A stretch of DNA of 64,000 nucleotides from Roseivirga sp. UBA6052 (GCA_002427755.1 DIYO01000005.1:169143-233142), one strand, 5' to 3'; positions 44,409-53,201 are shown, numbered from the stretch's first letter. Program-made: numbers and translations. Notes: generated from the sequence alone by a model not told the origin.

Positions 44409-45530
44409 TTGACTCTTTCTTCAACCACTAATAGACTTCTCTCATTAGATGTTTTTAGAGGCATGACCATTGCCTTAATGATTCTTGTAAATACTCCTGG
44501 CAGTTGGTCTTATGTTTACCCTCCACTTCTTCATGCAAAATGGCATGGTGTAACACCTACCGACTTGGTATTCCCTTTCTTCCTTTTCATTGTTGGTGTG
44601 TCCCTTTTTCTATCATCAGGTAAATTCAATCATGAACTTTCTAAAAGATCATTTTTAAAAATTTTAAGAAGAACGGTACTCATTTTCTCAATTGGGCTTG
44701 CGCTCCATTGGTTTCCATTCTCTAGATCGATTGATTCCCTGAGAATTATGGGGGTTCTTCAAAGAATAGCGGTTGCCTATGGCATTGGGGCACTACTTTG
44801 TTTAGGACTGTCTCAAAAACATGCTTGGAAAGCAGGAATAGCCCTCCTGTTAGGTTATTGGGCCTTAATGTGGGGGTTAGGTGGTGAAAACCCATATTCA
44901 TTGGAAGACAACTTTGCCAGAAAAATTGACTTACTGATTCTGGGTGAAAATCACCTATGGAAAGGCTTCGGTATACGGTTTGATCCAGAAGGGTTATTCA
45001 GTACCCTTCCCGCTGTAGGAACTGTAATTTTTGGGTATTACATAGGTGCATTAATTAAGTCTTCCGAAGACAAATCTCAACTTATCAAAAACCTACTATT
45101 GATCGGTGTTAGTAGTATTTTCATTGGGCTAGCATGGAACATTTACTTCCCTTTGAACAAACCACTTTGGACAAGCAGCTACGTTATTTATACGGGTGGC
45201 ATTGCTTGTTGTGTACTGGGCATATTGATTGAGTTAATTGATGTAAGAGCTTATACCAAGTGGACAAAGCCCTTTCAAGTTTTCGGACTCAATCCTCTCA
45301 TCATTTATGTGCTTTCAGGATTGATTGTGAAAATCATGTTTATGTTCAAATGGGAGAATGCCGAAGGGAAGAACCGAAATGTTTACAGCTGGCTTTTCAA
45401 TGATGTCTATGCGTCACTTCTTCCAGAAAATCTAAAGTTCGCCTCTCTCCTATTTGCTATTACCATTGTAGCATTTTGCTGGCTTGTTGGCTATGCATTG
45501 TACAAGAAAAAGATTGTGATTAAAGTCTGA
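44409..45530 (+). CDS. DUF5009 / heparan-glucosaminide N-acetyltransferase-like membrane protein
   Basis: A 373-residue polytopic membrane protein with about ten helices. The opening RLLSLDVFRGMTIALMILVNTPGSW and the loop TPTDLVFPFFLFIVGVSL are hallmarks of the NagX / DUF5009 / HGSNAT-like acyltransferase family. His residues near the second helix (LLHAKWHGV) fit acetyl transfer across the membrane. The only usable start is TTG at 44409: the in-frame ATG at 44388 is followed at once by a stop, and the next ATG (44463) would remove the conserved first helix. The substrate could be an amino sugar; not proven here. Confidence 0.85.
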   Translation: MTLSSTTNRLLSLDVFRGMTIALMILVNTPGSWSYVYPPLLHAKWHGVTPTDLVFPFFLFIVGVSLFLSSGKFNHELSKRSFLKILRRTVLIFSIGLALHWFPFSRSIDSLRIMGVLQRIAVAYGIGALLCLGLSQKHAWKAGIALLLGYWALMWGLGGENPYSLEDNFARKIDLLILGENHLWKGFGIRFDPEGLFSTLPAVGTVIFGYYIGALIKSSEDKSQLIKNLLLIGVSSIFIGLAWNIYFPLNKPLWTSSYVIYTGGIACCVLGILIELIDVRAYTKWTKPFQVFGLNPLIIYVLSGLIVKIMFMFKWENAEGKNRNVYSWLFNDVYASLLPENLKFASLLFAITIVAFCWLVGYALYKKKIVIKV

Positions 45531-45683
45531 TTTGAGAGAATTGAGTATTAATATCAAAGTTGTTTAGGGCTAATCTCAAACCCTCATCTTTTGTTCTCAT
45601 CCCTATCGTAAGCTTGGAGCCGTAGAGGACATGGCGTTTAGTATTGAGCCAGTGGGTCAATATAGCCGTGGGCCAGGCTGTAG

Positions 45684-45702
45684 CAAAAGCCCCGGAGGGG
45701 CT
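45684..45702 (-). terminator. terminator-like hairpin overlapping the GIY-YIG stop
   Basis: AGCCCC - TCC - GGGGCT followed by TTTTG on the minus strand. The TAG stop of the GIY-YIG gene at 45701 is shared with the hairpin arm. Confidence 0.6.
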
Positions 45703-45940
45703 AAGGTAACAGTCTTTTATTCCTAAATGCTATTCCTGAACCTGTCTTTAGGTATTTTTCGAAGTTGTAAGCGGTATACTTATCTCTAAAATTGATTGTC
45801 GTTAGAACCTCAAGAGGTAGCCTAGATTTTGTGTAGTGAACTTCACCCCGATTATGTCTAATCAGGCGATTATCTAAATTGGAAGTGCAACCGACATAGT
45901 AGGATTTGTCAGAGCATCTGAGAATATATACTGTGTGCAT
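45701..45940 (-). CDS. small GIY-YIG nuclease domain protein
   Basis: A 79-residue single-domain protein. The pattern is VYILRCSDKSYYVGCTSNLDNRLIRHN (GIY replaced by VYI, YIG by YVG) with the metal-binding Glu near the end (NFEKYLK), matching small UvrC-like GIY-YIG nucleases common in Bacteroidetes. It may be active, but it lacks any DNA-binding partner domain. It lies between a hairpin-rich leader and the terminator, about 200 bases from ssrA. Role unknown; a homing-like or repeat-associated element is possible. Confidence 0.8.
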   Translation of the reverse strand: MHTVYILRCSDKSYYVGCTSNLDNRLIRHNRGEVHYTKSRLPLEVLTTINFRDKYTAYNFEKYLKTGSGIAFRNKRLLP

Positions 45941-46113
45941 CTTAGAAGTTAATATTTCAGCGGAGATTCTCCACTGGAGCCCAGAACCTCAAGAGATACC
46001 TTGAAGTTGAGATACTATTAAAGATTCATCGCTCTGCAGAGCTTCAAAGAGCATGGTGGAGAGCCTCCTAGGTAACCCATCCGTACAGCAAACAACAAGT
46101 AGAAACTAAGAAA

Positions 46114-46152
46114 TAAAAAAGCCCTCCTTCGCTCTAAAGAGCTTCGGAGGGC
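46114..46152 (-). terminator. terminator of ssrA
   Basis: Outer stem GCCCTCC/GGAGGGC with an inner GCTC/GAGC pair and TTTTTTATT on the minus strand, starting four bases after the mature tmRNA end. Confidence 0.9.
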
Positions 46153-46155
46153 GAA

Positions 46156-46519
46156 GGTGGAGCCGGAGGGATTCGAACCCTCGTCCAGATAAGGAACACT
46201 AAGTGCCTTCTACATGCTTATTTGCTGATTGGTTTTCGAGTAGAGTAAGGACAGCAGCCACCCTATTCTTTACCTTATCTGCGGTTAATCTTATGCTTAT
46301 ATCACAGACCTATAAGCACCAGTTCTGCATTTGATGCCTCTAATCCCAACCGGCAGAACGAGGGCTGGGGAGACACATAGCTATCTAAATCTGATTAGGC
46401 AGCTAGGGCGTATTGTCTTTCGCCAATTAAAAAGGTGAGCGTTTTATTTACGGGAAATACACACAACTCCCGACATGCTTACACTTGCATTACACCTACT
46501 GTCAATTCCAGTCGGCCCC
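46156..46519 (-). ncRNA. ssrA: transfer-messenger RNA
   Basis: About 364 nt. The acceptor stem is complete: 5' GGGGCCG pairs with 3' CGGCTCC (seven pairs, one G-U), followed by A and CC. The T arm reads GAGGGTTCGAATCCCTC. The tag frame lies at 46395-46424 and encodes Gly-Glu-Arg-Gln-Tyr-Ala-Leu-Ala-Ala and a TAA stop, a typical Bacteroidetes tag. The encoded 3' end is ACCT rather than ACCA, so the terminal A must be added. tmRNA rescues stalled ribosomes with SmpB. Confidence 0.95.
46395..46424 (-). other. tmRNA tag reading frame
   Basis: Ten codons on the minus strand: GGC GAA AGA CAA TAC GCC CTA GCT GCC TAA, giving the degradation tag GERQYALAA. The C-terminal ALAA is the usual protease recognition end. 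Confidence 0.9.
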
Positions 46520-46617
46520 AGATGTCAATTAAGACTCCATTCTTTTAATGGATTCTCCTTTTTAAAACGAGAAGATCCTGAAACGAGTTCAGGATGAAGA
46601 TCTCAAATGAAGGAGGA

Positions 46618-46625
46618 CAAAAGTA
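46618..46625 (-). promoter_or_regulatory. candidate -7 box for ssrA
   Basis: TACTTTTG on the minus strand (perfect TAnnTTTG). It would give a precursor with a leader of about 90 nt that contains an 8-bp hairpin (ATCCTGAA/TTCAGGAT, 46575-46595). Confidence 0.5.
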
Positions 46626-46709
46626 ATGTATTCTTGCATTCTAATCATCATCGAAAAAATCTTTGAAATCCATCGATCAAGATGTACTTAAGATTTATAT
46701 CTTGCGGCA

Positions 46710-47822
46710 ATGGAAAACTTTGTTGTCTCAGCACGGAAGTACAGACCGGTCGGGTTCGAAGAGGTGGTTGGCCAAGAGCACATTACTACTACGCTCAAGA
46801 ATGCGATAGACAACAATCAGTTGGCACAAGCCCTATTATTTTGCGGTCCGCGAGGAGTGGGTAAAACCACATGTGCGAGAATTGTCGCTCGATTGATCAA
46901 CGACCAAGGTATTGACAATCCATTATTAGGTAATGACACCTTCAACATCTACGAGCTTGATGCCGCTTCGAATAACTCGGTAGACGATATTCGGAACCTT
47001 ATTGAGCAAGTACGCTACCCTCCTCAGCAAGGAAAATTCAAAGTGTATATCATAGATGAGGTGCACATGCTCTCAAATCAGGCATTCAATGCCTTTTTGA
47101 AAACGTTAGAGGAGCCGCCTTCTTATGCCATTTTTATTCTGGCGACAACAGAAAAACATAAGGTAATTCCAACTATTCTTTCTCGCTGTCAGATCTTCGA
47201 TTTCAATAGAATCGAGATTTCGAGTATTACGGATCAGTTGAAAATGATTGCTGATAAAGAAGGTATTGAAGTTGAAGATGAAGCCATAAACCTGATTGCT
47301 CAAAAGGCAGATGGTGCAATGAGAGATGCACTCTCTCTTTTCGATTTGATTGTAACCTTCAGTGGTAAGCATGTTACCTACAGAAGTACGATTGATAACC
47401 TCCACATTCTGGATTACGACTACTATTTCAGAATGACAGAGGCTCTCTTCAATGAAGACACTACAAATACGCTTTTGATCTTCGATGAGATATTGAAGAA
47501 AGGATTTGATGGGCATAACTTTATTGTTGGACTGAGCTCTCACTTTAGAGACTTGATGGTTTGTAAAGACAACGCCACAATTGCGCTGCTAGAAGTTTCT
47601 GACAGCGTTAAAGCTAAATATCAAGAGCAGTCGAACAGCATCCCGCTTTCTTTCTTGCTAACTGCTTTGAACATTGCCAGTCAATGCGACATTCAATATA
47701 AGGCCAGTAAAAATCAGCGATTGCATGTAGAACTCGCCTTGATAAAGATGGCACATCTCAATGCTGCCATTTCACTGGCCAGTTCAGGGACCGAAAGCGA
47801 TCCTTCAAAAAAAAAATCCTAG
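46710..47822 (+). CDS. dnaX: DNA polymerase III gamma subunit (short dnaX product)
   Basis: A 370-residue AAA+ clamp-loader ATPase. The start is RKYRPVGFEEVVGQEHI; Walker A is GPRGVGKT (46-53), then CARIVARLIN, Walker B DEVHML, the arginine-finger motif SRCQ, and sensor 2. The four cysteines of the usual zinc module after Walker A are absent. The frame ends KKKS-stop at 47822, directly after a run of ten As (47807-47816). The sequence stays open in the -1 frame beyond, so this stop makes the gamma form, and a full-length tau form results from slippage. Confidence 0.9.
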   Translation: MENFVVSARKYRPVGFEEVVGQEHITTTLKNAIDNNQLAQALLFCGPRGVGKTTCARIVARLINDQGIDNPLLGNDTFNIYELDAASNNSVDDIRNLIEQVRYPPQQGKFKVYIIDEVHMLSNQAFNAFLKTLEEPPSYAIFILATTEKHKVIPTILSRCQIFDFNRIEISSITDQLKMIADKEGIEVEDEAINLIAQKADGAMRDALSLFDLIVTFSGKHVTYRSTIDNLHILDYDYYFRMTEALFNEDTTNTLLIFDEILKKGFDGHNFIVGLSSHFRDLMVCKDNATIALLEVSDSVKAKYQEQSNSIPLSFLLTALNIASQCDIQYKASKNQRLHVELALIKMAHLNAAISLASSGTESDPSKKKS

Positions 47823-48460
47823 TTGAGGAGAAAAAGGAATCTCCAAAACCTGAAAAGACTAGCTCACAGCCTGAAACAGCTCCAGTTGATAAACCTGAAG
47901 CTCCTGATGCTAAATCAGTTGAACAAATAACTTCTGAAGAACCTTCTGCACCCGTTGCACCAATTGCTAAGGCAAGACCGAGCATTAAAAAGGCTTCTTC
48001 TAAAACCATGTCTATCCCTACTGACCTTGGTGCGCTTAAGGCTGAGATTAACAAACCTAAAGTTGAAGAAGAGACAGATACTACTGAAGAAGTAGACATT
48101 AGGAACACACCTTATACCCCAGAGTCTTTTGACAAAGCTTGGAAAGATTTTATAGACCTCGATAAGCTACAAACTTTGGAAAAAGAGTTGCTCAATGACT
48201 ATAAACTTGAGAATCATACCATTACCGTATCTATTCCTAATGAAGCTTTAACGGTTGGTTTTGAAAGGTTCAGGGCCGACCTACTGCAGCATATGCGCGA
48301 TGCCTTGAAGAACGACCATATCATGCTAAAGTCTCAAGTAGTTCAGATAGAAAAAGAACAAATGCTCTATACAGATAGAGAGAAATTCAATTACTTGAAA
48401 GAGAAGTATCCTGCATTAAAAGATCTACAAGAGAAATTAGGTCTCGATCCAGAATTCTAA
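46710..48460 (+). CDS. dnaX: DNA polymerase III tau subunit (full-length, by frameshift at A10)
   Basis: A shift to the -1 frame within the A10 run (one extra A in the mRNA, or ribosomal slippage) gives about 583 residues. Downstream of the run the frame reads ILVEEKKESPKPEK and continues without a stop through a Pro/Glu/Lys-rich linker to a C-terminal domain (about 48100-48460) with ESFDKAWKDFID and KLGLDPEF. This resembles the C-terminal tau part that couples the clamp loader to the polymerase and helicase. The two parts together have the length of a normal tau. The frame joint is inferred; the open -1 frame is seen directly. Confidence 0.85.
47807..47816 (+). promoter_or_regulatory. dnaX slippage site (A10)
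   Basis: Ten As spanning codons Ser(TC-A)-AAA-AAA-AAA in the gamma frame. Thermus-type dnaX uses a similar A run for transcriptional slippage; E. coli dnaX uses A-AAA-AAG for ribosomal -1 shifting. A weak hairpin GGAGA/TCTCC (47827-47844) and AGGGA (47786-47790) lie nearby. They are not strong enough to prove ribosomal stimulation. Confidence 0.75.
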
Positions 48461-49386
48461 AACCCGAGCGTAAAGCCTACATTAATAACATTCTTGAGTT
48501 GAACATCCCTCCCTTGTGAGCCATCAGACCGAGTCACAATAACATCGTCATCATAGATTAATTGAGAACCAATATTGGAAGTAATAAACTCATTGACCTT
48601 GAGATTCAAAGTGGCCTCCATATTAACAACGGTGTTTGGGAATTTCTCGTAGTTCGAAAAGAGGTTGAAAATGGCATTGAGCTTTACGTTTTCCATCAAG
48701 TCTTTTTTATAACCTCCTGTTAAAGAAATCCCGGCCTCCGACCTAATCATTTCTCCGGGATTAACACCAAACGCCCCTGCATTACTTAAAGAGTCATTAA
48801 GTACAAAAGTAAAACGGCCTGTAAATGGAGAGAGTGTAGAAAAGAAACCCTCTTCATTTCTATAGGTAAGACCTAACGAGGCTTGTAAATAACCGGGGGA
48901 CATAAAATCTGAGATGAGTCTGCGGATTTGCTCATCAGAATTCGGTATGTTCTCAATCCTGACCCCTTCATCCATTTGCGTTTGAAAGTTGACCGCGCCT
49001 GTTAAGAGAAGTTCTTCACTAAATTTTTGACTGTACTTGGAGGTGAGAATTACCTGGTCATCGGTTTTTTCGAAACGGTTGCTTGCATCACCATTTCTAA
49101 TAACTCCGTAACCAACTCGTGCTCTATTCTCCCAAACCACTTCATCTTTCTCGTAGTTAAGAAACCCTTCTAATATTCCACCAATAGCGACAGAAGACTC
49201 ACCCCCAGCCGCCCAATTGGTTAAGCCCACTTGCTGTAAATTAATATTCAACTTGACGCCTTCTTTCCAATAGATTAAACTATCAGGAACTGCTACAGTA
49301 GAGTCTTCAGCAACAGGCTTTTCTTGAGCATACAAACCCTGAAGCATAAAGCAAAAAAATAGAATAGTAGTGAGTCTCTTTTGCAT
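48457..49386 (-). CDS. DUF3078 outer-membrane-type protein
   Basis: A 309-residue exported protein. The signal peptide ends GLYAQ. A region of about 270 residues has alternating short strands beginning KLNINLQQVGLTNWAAGGESSVAIGG, the recognisable DUF3078 motif. Many such proteins look like small beta-barrels of the outer membrane. The final Val-Gly-Phe-Thr-Leu-Gly-Phe has aromatic termini typical of barrels. It is convergent with dnaX, overlapping it by four bases. Function unknown. Confidence 0.82.
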   Translation of the reverse strand: MQKRLTTILFFCFMLQGLYAQEKPVAEDSTVAVPDSLIYWKEGVKLNINLQQVGLTNWAAGGESSVAIGGILEGFLNYEKDEVVWENRARVGYGVIRNGDASNRFEKTDDQVILTSKYSQKFSEELLLTGAVNFQTQMDEGVRIENIPNSDEQIRRLISDFMSPGYLQASLGLTYRNEEGFFSTLSPFTGRFTFVLNDSLSNAGAFGVNPGEMIRSEAGISLTGGYKKDLMENVKLNAIFNLFSNYEKFPNTVVNMEATLNLKVNEFITSNIGSQLIYDDDVIVTRSDGSQGRDVQLKNVINVGFTLGF

Positions 49387-49400
49387 TTAAGCGCCCGGGT

Positions 49401-51305
49401 TTACTGTTTTACTTTCAATACCTCCCCGGGAGAAAGGTCATTAGTTTCTTTATTATTCCAACCTCTTAAGTCCTCAACTTTCACGCCATATATGCGCGAA
49501 ATAGACCATAATGTCTCGCCTGCCTTAACGGTATGATTTACGAAAGTGGCGGGCTTAGGTGCAAATTGAGATTTTGGCAAAACAAGTCTAATCTCTTGAC
49601 CAATCTGTAATCCGTCAACCACACGTATATCATTCCAATCCAGAATATCATCGATATCAACGTTGTATGTTCTAGATATTGCAAAGAATGTTTCTTTGGG
49701 TTGCACCCTGTGAATTACCAAAGAATCACCCTTACCAATTTTCAATGCTTTCTTTGGTTTGGGTAGCTCTTCCTTTGGTTCTTCTTTTCTCGGTTCTTTG
49801 CTTACAGGAATATTCTTTGTTTTCGGTTTTTCTACCTTAGCCTCAACCGTTCGTGCTGGGCTCACCTCACTAATCAGTCGGTCTTCTGCAGAAACCTCTT
49901 TTCTTACCACCTTCACATTACTATACTCAATTGGAATCTTTTCGGGCCTGATAAACCTTAACCAAAGCACTCTTCCTATTTTAAGCTCCTCAGTTTTGGT
50001 CATCCTGTTCTTCTGTAGAAGCTTGCTCAGTTTAATGCCATAGTCTTGTGATATGCCCCACAAGGTTTCACCTGATTGAACCACATGATAGTGCACCTTA
50101 CCTTTAGATTTCTTGTTTTTGAGGTAGTAGTATTTCTCTCCTCTTACATTACCAGTGGCACTTATGTCGTTGAACTTTCTAAGCTTATCAATGGAAGTAT
50201 TTGTTCTCTTGGAAAGAGAAACAAGAGTTTCGTTCTTTCTTGCTCGAATGGCCGGAATACCGTTCATTTTAATTTGACCACTGTAGTATTCAGCATTTCT
50301 ATTCCCTGTAATTCTAGGATAATCGCCCACGTTTCCGGTGATAGGCCTAAAGGCTAAGGTTGTTCTTCTTGTGGTATTAGAAGACTTCTTATCATTTTTA
50401 GATTTACCAGACTTGGAAGAAGTAGGAACTGTCTTATTCGAGCTTTGCTTTTTATCTTGAGACTTAGGTTCTTTTCTAGCAATTGGTTTTGCATTTCCTT
50501 TTAGCGGGTAGATCACCTTGTAAGACTTGTCTGAAGGAATGGTAGACTGATTCAGCCATTTGTTAAATCGCTTGAGCTCATCTAAATCTACCCCTACTCG
50601 TCCGCTGACTTGTTTGAGCGTCATACCTTTTCCTTCATAAGCTTCAAGCTTTACATCCGGATGTTTTCTTCCTTCACCCACAAAGTCTTGAAATGCCAGC
50701 TTATGGGCGATAAACTTTTTAATGTACCAGTGAGACTTACCCGTAATATTCATTGATTTAGCACCATACCACTTGTCCGGAACTGTTCTTTGTGTTCCTG
50801 TTAATCCTTGCAGGTAAGATTGCATAGAAAGGACCCAGTTGTCAAACACGAAATTCGAACGCTTAAGATACTTGGTAGCTCCTACAGTAGAAGCTATGAT
50901 ATGCTTTCGTTCATCTACCTTATCATCTACTCTAACGCCTAACTCTTGAGCAGAAGCTTTCTTGAACTGCCAAAACCCAACAGCATTAGAAGCCGAAACC
51001 GCATCTGAAATAAATTCTCCCTCTTGAATAGCCAAATATTTAAAGTCTTCAGGAATACCTTCCTCCTTTAAGACCTTCTCTACAAAGTGCATGTAGAGAT
51101 TTGTCCGATCTACTTTGAGCTGAAAATGATATTGGGATCTAGTGAGTAAGTCTAGAGTTTCTTCAATCTCCTTTTTTGCTTCTCCATTGATCTTAAGGCG
51201 CACACCGGCTACGGTAACTTCAGAGGGGACAATCATAGGGGCTTGCGCTACCAAAGGCAACGAAGCCATCAAAACAAAAATGATGGACCAAAGGGCTTTG
51301 CTCAC
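49401..51305 (-). CDS. MltD-like lytic transglycosylase with multiple LysM repeats
   Basis: A 634-residue exported protein. Signal peptide residues 1-20. A transglycosylase-type SLT domain (about 60-230) has the putative catalytic glutamate E95 in LAIQEGEF and the motif SNAVGFWQFKKASAQELG. Low-complexity Lys/Ser-rich linkers follow, then three clear LysM domains (around 405-450, 530-575 and 588-632) and two weaker ones (near 230-260 and 350-395). It would cleave or remodel peptidoglycan, with LysM anchoring to the glycan. The start overlaps the O-methyltransferase stop by one base, making one transcript. Confidence 0.9.
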   Translation of the reverse strand: MSKALWSIIFVLMASLPLVAQAPMIVPSEVTVAGVRLKINGEAKKEIEETLDLLTRSQYHFQLKVDRTNLYMHFVEKVLKEEGIPEDFKYLAIQEGEFISDAVSASNAVGFWQFKKASAQELGVRVDDKVDERKHIIASTVGATKYLKRSNFVFDNWVLSMQSYLQGLTGTQRTVPDKWYGAKSMNITGKSHWYIKKFIAHKLAFQDFVGEGRKHPDVKLEAYEGKGMTLKQVSGRVGVDLDELKRFNKWLNQSTIPSDKSYKVIYPLKGNAKPIARKEPKSQDKKQSSNKTVPTSSKSGKSKNDKKSSNTTRRTTLAFRPITGNVGDYPRITGNRNAEYYSGQIKMNGIPAIRARKNETLVSLSKRTNTSIDKLRKFNDISATGNVRGEKYYYLKNKKSKGKVHYHVVQSGETLWGISQDYGIKLSKLLQKNRMTKTEELKIGRVLWLRFIRPEKIPIEYSNVKVVRKEVSAEDRLISEVSPARTVEAKVEKPKTKNIPVSKEPRKEEPKEELPKPKKALKIGKGDSLVIHRVQPKETFFAISRTYNVDIDDILDWNDIRVVDGLQIGQEIRLVLPKSQFAPKPATFVNHTVKAGETLWSISRIYGVKVEDLRGWNNKETNDLSPGEVLKVKQ

Positions 51306-51946
51306 TACTTCTTTCTTAAAACCATCAAACCATCGCGGATCGGAAAAAGAACGTTTTCCACTCGTTGGTCTTCATGAACCGAACGATTAAAATCCAAAAT
51401 AGCTTGTGTGTCTTTGTCAGTTTTACCTTCTGTCTTTACAACCTTTCCGCTCCAAAGCACATTATCTGCAATTATGAAGCCTCCAGGCCTGACTTTGTCG
51501 ATCACTAAGTTATAGTAATTCAGATAATTTTTCTTGTCTGCATCTATGAAAACTAGGTCGATCTCACCCTCCACTTCGGGTACTAAGTCCATGGCATTGC
51601 CAATTTGATAATCGATAGCATCTGCGATGCCCGCTTTATCAAAATATCTCCTGACCATCGCCTCAATTTCCTCATTCTTGTCAATGGTAATAATCTTGCC
51701 ACCTTCGGCTAAACCCTCCGCCATACAAATGGCTGAATAGCCCGTGTAGGTGCCAATCTCTAAGACTAGCCTAGGTTGAATCATATGGGCAATCATAGAA
51801 AGCACTCGGCCTTGAACATGACCAGAAAGCATTCTCGGCATCATTACCTTTTGATGCGTTTCACGATTGAGTTGTGCCAGCAATTCTGATTCGGCATCTG
51901 AATGCTCTTCTACATATTGCTGAATTTCTAAAGGAAGAAAGTCCAT
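51305..51946 (-). CDS. SAM-dependent O-methyltransferase
   Basis: A 213-residue class I methyltransferase of the caffeoyl-CoA / catechol O-methyltransferase family. The SAM-binding motif VLEIGTYTGYSAICMA, IDKNEEIE, and DLVFIDADKKNYLNYY (metal-binding Asp) are present. It methylates a small hydroxylated molecule; the substrate is unknown. It overlaps both neighbours by one base, so M16 protease - methyltransferase - transglycosylase form one operon. Confidence 0.92.
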   Translation of the reverse strand: MDFLPLEIQQYVEEHSDAESELLAQLNRETHQKVMMPRMLSGHVQGRVLSMIAHMIQPRLVLEIGTYTGYSAICMAEGLAEGGKIITIDKNEEIEAMVRRYFDKAGIADAIDYQIGNAMDLVPEVEGEIDLVFIDADKKNYLNYYNLVIDKVRPGGFIIADNVLWSGKVVKTEGKTDKDTQAILDFNRSVHEDQRVENVLFPIRDGLMVLRKK

Positions 51947-53181
51947 TAATCTTGAGGTAAGAATGTTAAGCTACTCATACGCTCCTCAGCAAGTGCTTCT
52001 TGGGCTACCTCTTGCAAAGTTCTACTATCAAGCGCTCTAATTTTTTTGAAAATATGATCGAGGCTGTCCACCTTATCGAGATCTAAAAGCGTTTTACCCA
52101 TCATTAGCATCAGACTGGTATTATTCTCTTCTGCCATTGCCAATTGACCTATTAGTTGCTCTTTGGCTTTGTGAAGCTGCATAGTACCAAGAGGCTTTTC
52201 TCTAAGAAGTTTTAATTCTTTATCAATCAACCTTCTACTGCGCTCCACTTGCTTTTGTTCTGTACCATAAAAAATGGCGAACAAGCCAGTATCTGAATAA
52301 GGGTGATAAGCAGCCTCAATGTTGTAAACAAACCCATACTTCTCTCTTAAAGCAAGGTTTAATCTGGAGTTCATTCCCGGACCACCAAGCACATTCATGA
52401 GCATAAAGAATGGCAGACGTTTCTGATCACTTAATGAATACGCTGTTGTTCCTATGGCACATTGCGCTTGAGTGATATTTCTTCTGATTATCTCATGAGC
52501 TGGCTTGTACGCTTTGAAATCTACTCTTTGCTTTTCTGCGGAGTAATGTGGAATAGCACCAAAATACTTATGCGCCAATCTTTCCACTTTCTTGAGGGGA
52601 ACATTGCCAACACAAGAGAAGACCACTCTTTCTGTATTCAGGTTGGCTTTGAGAAAGTTTTGAAAATCAGAACGGGTAAAAGACCTAACACTAGATGGTG
52701 TGCCTAAAATATTCTTACCTAAAGGGTGATCCTTAAAAACCACATTATCGAATTCATCTTGAATGGCATCCTCGGGACTGTCGTGGTAAAGCGACATCTC
52801 TTCCAAAATCACACCTTTCTCATTCTCAATCTGCTTTTCGGGGAAAATCGATTCGAATGTAATGTCTTCCAATAATTCAAAGGCACTCTCCATATGCTTG
52901 TCTAGTGCAGATGCATAAAAGCATATCTTCTCTTTCGTGGTATAGGCATTCAATTCACCACCAACAGAATCTAGTTTATTTAAAATGTGAAAAGCCTTTC
53001 TCTTCTTGGTGCCTTTAAAAGCCATGTGCTCCCAAAAGTGAGCTATACCCAATTGGTCTTCTCGCTCATCTCTGCTACCTATATCCAAAATGAACCCACA
53101 GTGTACAATTTGGGTACTTGGCACTTGCTTATGAACGACTCTTATGCCGTTGGGTAATGTAAATAGGTTATAGTCAACCAT
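51946..53181 (-). CDS. M16 family zinc metallopeptidase
   Basis: A 411-residue M16 (pitrilysin/MPP-type) peptidase of the single-domain-pair type. The inverted zinc motif is H48-F-W-E51-H52, with the downstream Glu in ENEKGVILEEMSLY. R/Y substrate-pocket residues appear in the second half (GGPGMNSRLNLALREKYGFVYN). There is no signal peptide. A strong purine-rich ribosome site (GAGGAGGAGA) precedes the start, unlike most genes here. It heads a tightly coupled operon of three genes. Confidence 0.9.
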   Translation of the reverse strand: MVDYNLFTLPNGIRVVHKQVPSTQIVHCGFILDIGSRDEREDQLGIAHFWEHMAFKGTKKRKAFHILNKLDSVGGELNAYTTKEKICFYASALDKHMESAFELLEDITFESIFPEKQIENEKGVILEEMSLYHDSPEDAIQDEFDNVVFKDHPLGKNILGTPSSVRSFTRSDFQNFLKANLNTERVVFSCVGNVPLKKVERLAHKYFGAIPHYSAEKQRVDFKAYKPAHEIIRRNITQAQCAIGTTAYSLSDQKRLPFFMLMNVLGGPGMNSRLNLALREKYGFVYNIEAAYHPYSDTGLFAIFYGTEQKQVERSRRLIDKELKLLREKPLGTMQLHKAKEQLIGQLAMAEENNTSLMLMMGKTLLDLDKVDSLDHIFKKIRALDSRTLQEVAQEALAEERMSSLTFLPQD

Positions 53182-53201
53182 CTATTCTCCTCCTCAGGCC
53201 G

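Larger units (their letters stand above)
45541..46080. other. repeat-rich island around the GIY-YIG gene
   Basis: The stretch between the acyltransferase and tmRNA contains the GIY-YIG gene, a terminator-like hairpin overlapping its stop (45684-45702), a 12-base palindrome GCTCTGCAGAGC at 46032-46043, and a 13-base direct repeat (AGAACCTCAAGAG at 45804-45816 and 45983-45995) shared between the gene and its leader. No other gene is visible in it. It looks like an inserted or mobile unit, but this is not proven. Confidence 0.4.

Noticed and set aside
47106..47543. 145-codon frame antisense to dnaX
   Set aside because: Lies over the conserved AAA+ domain.
47823..48460. dnaX tail as a separate gene starting at 48008, or as a pseudogene frameshift
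   Set aside because: The -1 frame is open directly from the A10 run, upstream of 48008, and together the parts have normal tau length; this fits programmed slippage better.
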